64,000 nucleotides of DNA, taken from positions 10,604-74,603 of the forward strand of contig CAAGNV010000060.1 of NCBI GenBank assembly GCA_900771425.1, given 5' to 3'. Below are positions 61,960 to 64,000 of the stretch, piece by piece (positions within the stretch are counted from its first letter, which is position 1; the number at the start of each line of letters is the position of its first letter). Both the position numbers and the translations under genes were made by a program. The notes under the pieces are model-generated. The model worked only from the letters and a program-made list of their open reading frames with translations. It was not told the DNA's origin and searched no databases. The DNA comes from Bacteroidaceae bacterium. Lineage in GTDB: Bacteria > Bacteroidota > Bacteroidia > Bacteroidales > Bacteroidaceae.

Positions 61960-62656
61960 CCTGCTCGACTTCCTGCTGCCACGCTACTGCACCACATGCG
62001 GTCAGCGTCTGGCAACGGGCGAACAGTGGATTTGCACCCACTGCCTCTCTCATCTGCACCTCACCCATGCCGAGAGCATCGAAGGAAACCCCATCGAGAA
62101 ACTCTTCTGGGTGACTGTCCCCATCGAGCGGGCCACCTCGTTCTTCTACTATGAGGGCGAGAACACACGCTTCATACTCTATCAGTTAAAGTACTGGAAC
62201 AACCCCGAGATAGGCACATACCTTGCCGAACTATACTCGCGCCAGATACTCCACACAGGCTTCTTCGACACCGTCGATGTCATCATCCCTCTGCCACTCT
62301 ACCGCAGCCGTCAGATACTCCGTGGCTACAACCAGAGTTACTACATCTGCAAGGGAATCAGCCGAGCCACCTCGCTGCCTATCGACACCAAGGTAGTGAA
62401 GCGATGCGTCAACACAAAGAGCCAGACACACCTCAACCATTTCGAGCGCAAGGACAACGTGAAAGGTGCATTCCGGCTCGTCAACCCCGACCGCATAGCC
62501 GGCCGCCACGTACTGCTCGTCGATGACGTCATCACCACCGGAGCCACCACCACCGAGTGTGCAATGGAATTGGCCAAAGCACCTGGAGTCAAGATATCGG
62601 TATTCAGCCTTGCCTACGCAGGAGGAAAATGGGTAGAAGGGCAAAGGCAGGTATAA
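61943..62656 (+). CDS. ComF-family amidophosphoribosyltransferase-like protein
   Basis: ComF proteins help DNA uptake in competent bacteria; other members may serve nucleotide metabolism. I chose the ATG at 61943 (MKIINNLLDFLLPRYC), giving 237 residues. A zinc ribbon (CTTCGQRL...CTHC) is followed by a phosphoribosyltransferase domain with VDVIIPLPLYRSRQILRGYN and the PRPP loop HVLLVDDVITTGATTTE. A role in competence is not shown here. Confidence 0.93.
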   Translation: MKIINNLLDFLLPRYCTTCGQRLATGEQWICTHCLSHLHLTHAESIEGNPIEKLFWVTVPIERATSFFYYEGENTRFILYQLKYWNNPEIGTYLAELYSRQILHTGFFDTVDVIIPLPLYRSRQILRGYNQSYYICKGISRATSLPIDTKVVKRCVNTKSQTHLNHFERKDNVKGAFRLVNPDRIAGRHVLLVDDVITTGATTTECAMELAKAPGVKISVFSLAYAGGKWVEGQRQV

Positions 62657-62747
62657 AGTCCCCCTATCCCCCATGCTCTCCCACTCAGGGCAATAGCAGC
62701 AACTACTGAACCACATTAACTTACAAGACTACTCATCTACTTCATAC

Positions 62748-63746
62748 ATGAATATCTCCAACATACAATTAGGTCATGAACCCGTGCTACTGGCACCGAT
62801 GGAAGACGTGACCGACCAGGCATTCCGACTGCTGTGCAAGGAATTCGGAGCATCGATGGTATATAGCGAGTTCGTAAGTGCCGAGGCACTGATACGCAGC
62901 GTCAACCGCTCGCTTCAGAAGATAACCGTATGCGACGAAGAACGCCCCGTAGCAGTTCAGATTTACGGGCGCGATGTCGATTCGATGGTCGAGGCGGCAC
63001 GCATCATCGAGGCAGAAGCACACCCTGACGTACTCGACATCAACTTCGGATGCCCCGTGAAGAAAGTGGCAGGCAAGGGTGCCGGAGCAGGAATGCTGAA
63101 GAACATACCGCTGATGCTCGACATCACACGTGCCGTGGTCGATGCCGTCAACCTGCCAGTCACTGTCAAGACACGCTTGGGCTGGGACCACGAAAACAAG
63201 ATAATCGTTGACCTTGCCGAACAGTTGCAGGACTGTGGCATCAAGGCACTGACCATTCACGGCCGTACACGCAGTCAGATGTACACCGGCGATGCCGACT
63301 GGACTCTCATCGGTGCCGTGAAGAACAATCCGCGCATGAACATCCCTATCATCGGTAACGGCGACATCACCACACCCGAACGTGCCCGCGAATGCTTCGA
63401 CCGCTACGGAGTCGATGCCGTCATGGTAGGTCGTGCCACCTTCGGCCGTCCGTGGATATTCCGCGAGATCCGCCATTTCCTCGACACAGGCACCCACGAC
63501 ACGGCGATGACCACTCACTGGAAACTCGATGTGCTGCGCCGACACATAGCCAAGTGCGTGGAGTGCAACCAGAAGGGCGAAATCGGCGGCATACTGCACG
63601 TACGCCGTCACCTCGCGTCGTCACCTCTGTTCAAGGGCATCCCCGACTTCCGTCAGACACGCATCCGCATGCTTCGTGCCGAGTCGCTCGACGAACTCTC
63701 TGCCATACTCGACGACATCGAAGAACGCTTCCTCAGCGAAGGATAG
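62748..63746 (+). CDS. tRNA-dihydrouridine synthase (DusB-like)
   Basis: Dus enzymes reduce uridines in tRNA with FMN and NADPH. The 332-residue protein is a TIM barrel with LLAPMEDVTDQAFRLLCKEF at the start, the active-site cysteine in DINFGCPVKKVAGKGAGAG, KTRLGW and IHGRTRSQMYTG. VMVGRATFGRPWIF is the FMN phosphate-binding end. The closest class appears to be DusB by overall pattern. It follows comF after 91 bp. Confidence 0.94.
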   Translation: MNISNIQLGHEPVLLAPMEDVTDQAFRLLCKEFGASMVYSEFVSAEALIRSVNRSLQKITVCDEERPVAVQIYGRDVDSMVEAARIIEAEAHPDVLDINFGCPVKKVAGKGAGAGMLKNIPLMLDITRAVVDAVNLPVTVKTRLGWDHENKIIVDLAEQLQDCGIKALTIHGRTRSQMYTGDADWTLIGAVKNNPRMNIPIIGNGDITTPERARECFDRYGVDAVMVGRATFGRPWIFREIRHFLDTGTHDTAMTTHWKLDVLRRHIAKCVECNQKGEIGGILHVRRHLASSPLFKGIPDFRQTRIRMLRAESLDELSAILDDIEERFLSEG

Positions 63747-63764
63747 CCTCATAAGCGGCAGACT

Positions 63765-63816
63765 ACAACAATCCCCGTACCGACAAGAGAGAATCAGTTG
63801 GTACGGGGATTGTTGT
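63765..63816 (+). terminator. Terminator of the dus gene
   Basis: ACAACAATCCCCGTACC and its exact reverse complement form a 17-bp stem around an 18-nt loop. TTGC follows. It lies 18 bp after the stop codon. Confidence 0.85.
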
Positions 63817-63820
63817 TTGC

Positions 63821-64000
63821 GCTGAAGTACTTGCTTTGCGTGCAAGGTGAGCGACAGGTAGTTGAGCAGCTATCCGAAACTTTGCGAAAGATACTGTGAT
63901 AATTTCCAAGCTTTCTCAAGGAAAATTTGAACAATTATCGAATTAGTTGATTTATGTCATCTCAGGGGCTACTCGCCCCCGAACCCCTCGGTGTTTTCAG
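63821..64000. other. Non-coding end of window
   Basis: No gene, repeat or RNA could be supported here. The last 40 bases contain AGGGG and CCCCT segments that could pair weakly. Confidence 0.4.

Noticed and set aside
63960..64000. Possible tRNA fragment or element end at the right edge
   Set aside because: No cloverleaf can be drawn and the sequence is cut by the window edge.

Overview
The window is chromosomal DNA of a Bacteroidetes bacterium, most likely of the order Bacteroidales and perhaps Prevotella-like or a relative. Four things point there. It carries the type IX secretion core (porP, gldK/porK, gldL/porL, gldM/porM, gldN/porN). Promoters repeatedly match the Bacteroides -7 box TAnnTTTG. 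Shine-Dalgarno sequences are largely absent. It also has typical gene strings: acpP-fabF-rnc, lysS-gpsA, parE-coaD-S41 peptidase-ybeY and mnmG-apt-uvrC-dtd-deoC. No rRNA, tRNA, CRISPR array, prophage or complete insertion sequence was seen.

Layout. Positions 1-4.4 kb hold the 3' part of lysS, then gpsA, a gamma-carbonic anhydrase and sufS. From 4.7 to 11.3 kb, mostly on the minus strand, lie rnc, fabF, acpP, typA, a BspA-type leucine-rich repeat protein and rplS. From 11.5 to 15.4 kb are holB and a 907-residue secreted protein. From 15.6 to 18.1 kb on the minus strand are an IS200-like/RAYT-type single-strand transposase homologue and an OmpA-family porin. From 18.2 to 23.8 kb are a GNAT-like protein, parE, coaD, an S41 protease and ybeY. 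Then come about 11 kb of accessory genes: a 1175-residue secreted protein, a small secreted protein, a UvrD/PcrA helicase and a GH98 endo-beta-galactosidase-like enzyme. At 35-41 kb the housekeeping string resumes with mnmG, apt, uvrC, dtd and deoC. From 41.3 to 48.4 kb on the minus strand are nagB and a capsule/exopolysaccharide module (CapD-like epimerase/dehydratase, CpsB-type PHP phosphatase, Wzc-like tyrosine kinase, Wza-like lipoprotein). From 49 to 51.8 kb are an SGNH hydrolase, an aldo/keto reductase remnant and a CE15-like esterase. From 52.3 kb come an HDIG phosphohydrolase (PgpH-like), the type IX secretion operon, prmC, recX, comF and a tRNA-dihydrouridine synthase.

How it fits together. 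The secretion operon would export proteins with C-terminal sorting tails. The GH98 enzyme and the 1175-residue protein both end in such a tail, and they also share a ~190-residue module. GH98, CE15, SGNH and nagB suggest a gut or oral bacterium that attacks host mucin-type glycans and plant polymer esters.

The most unusual signal lies between the genes. At least four unrelated families of tandem arrays have units of almost exactly 21-22 bp, each unit able to fold into a short hairpin. In one family the hairpin arms change together and stay complementary. One array abuts the RAYT-like gene, which suggests a REP/RAYT-like system. The RAYT gene itself carries an in-frame 198-bp pentapeptide-repeat segment bounded by 16-bp inverted repeats. 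Other intergenic gaps hold 9-, 14-, 18- and 48-bp repeats.
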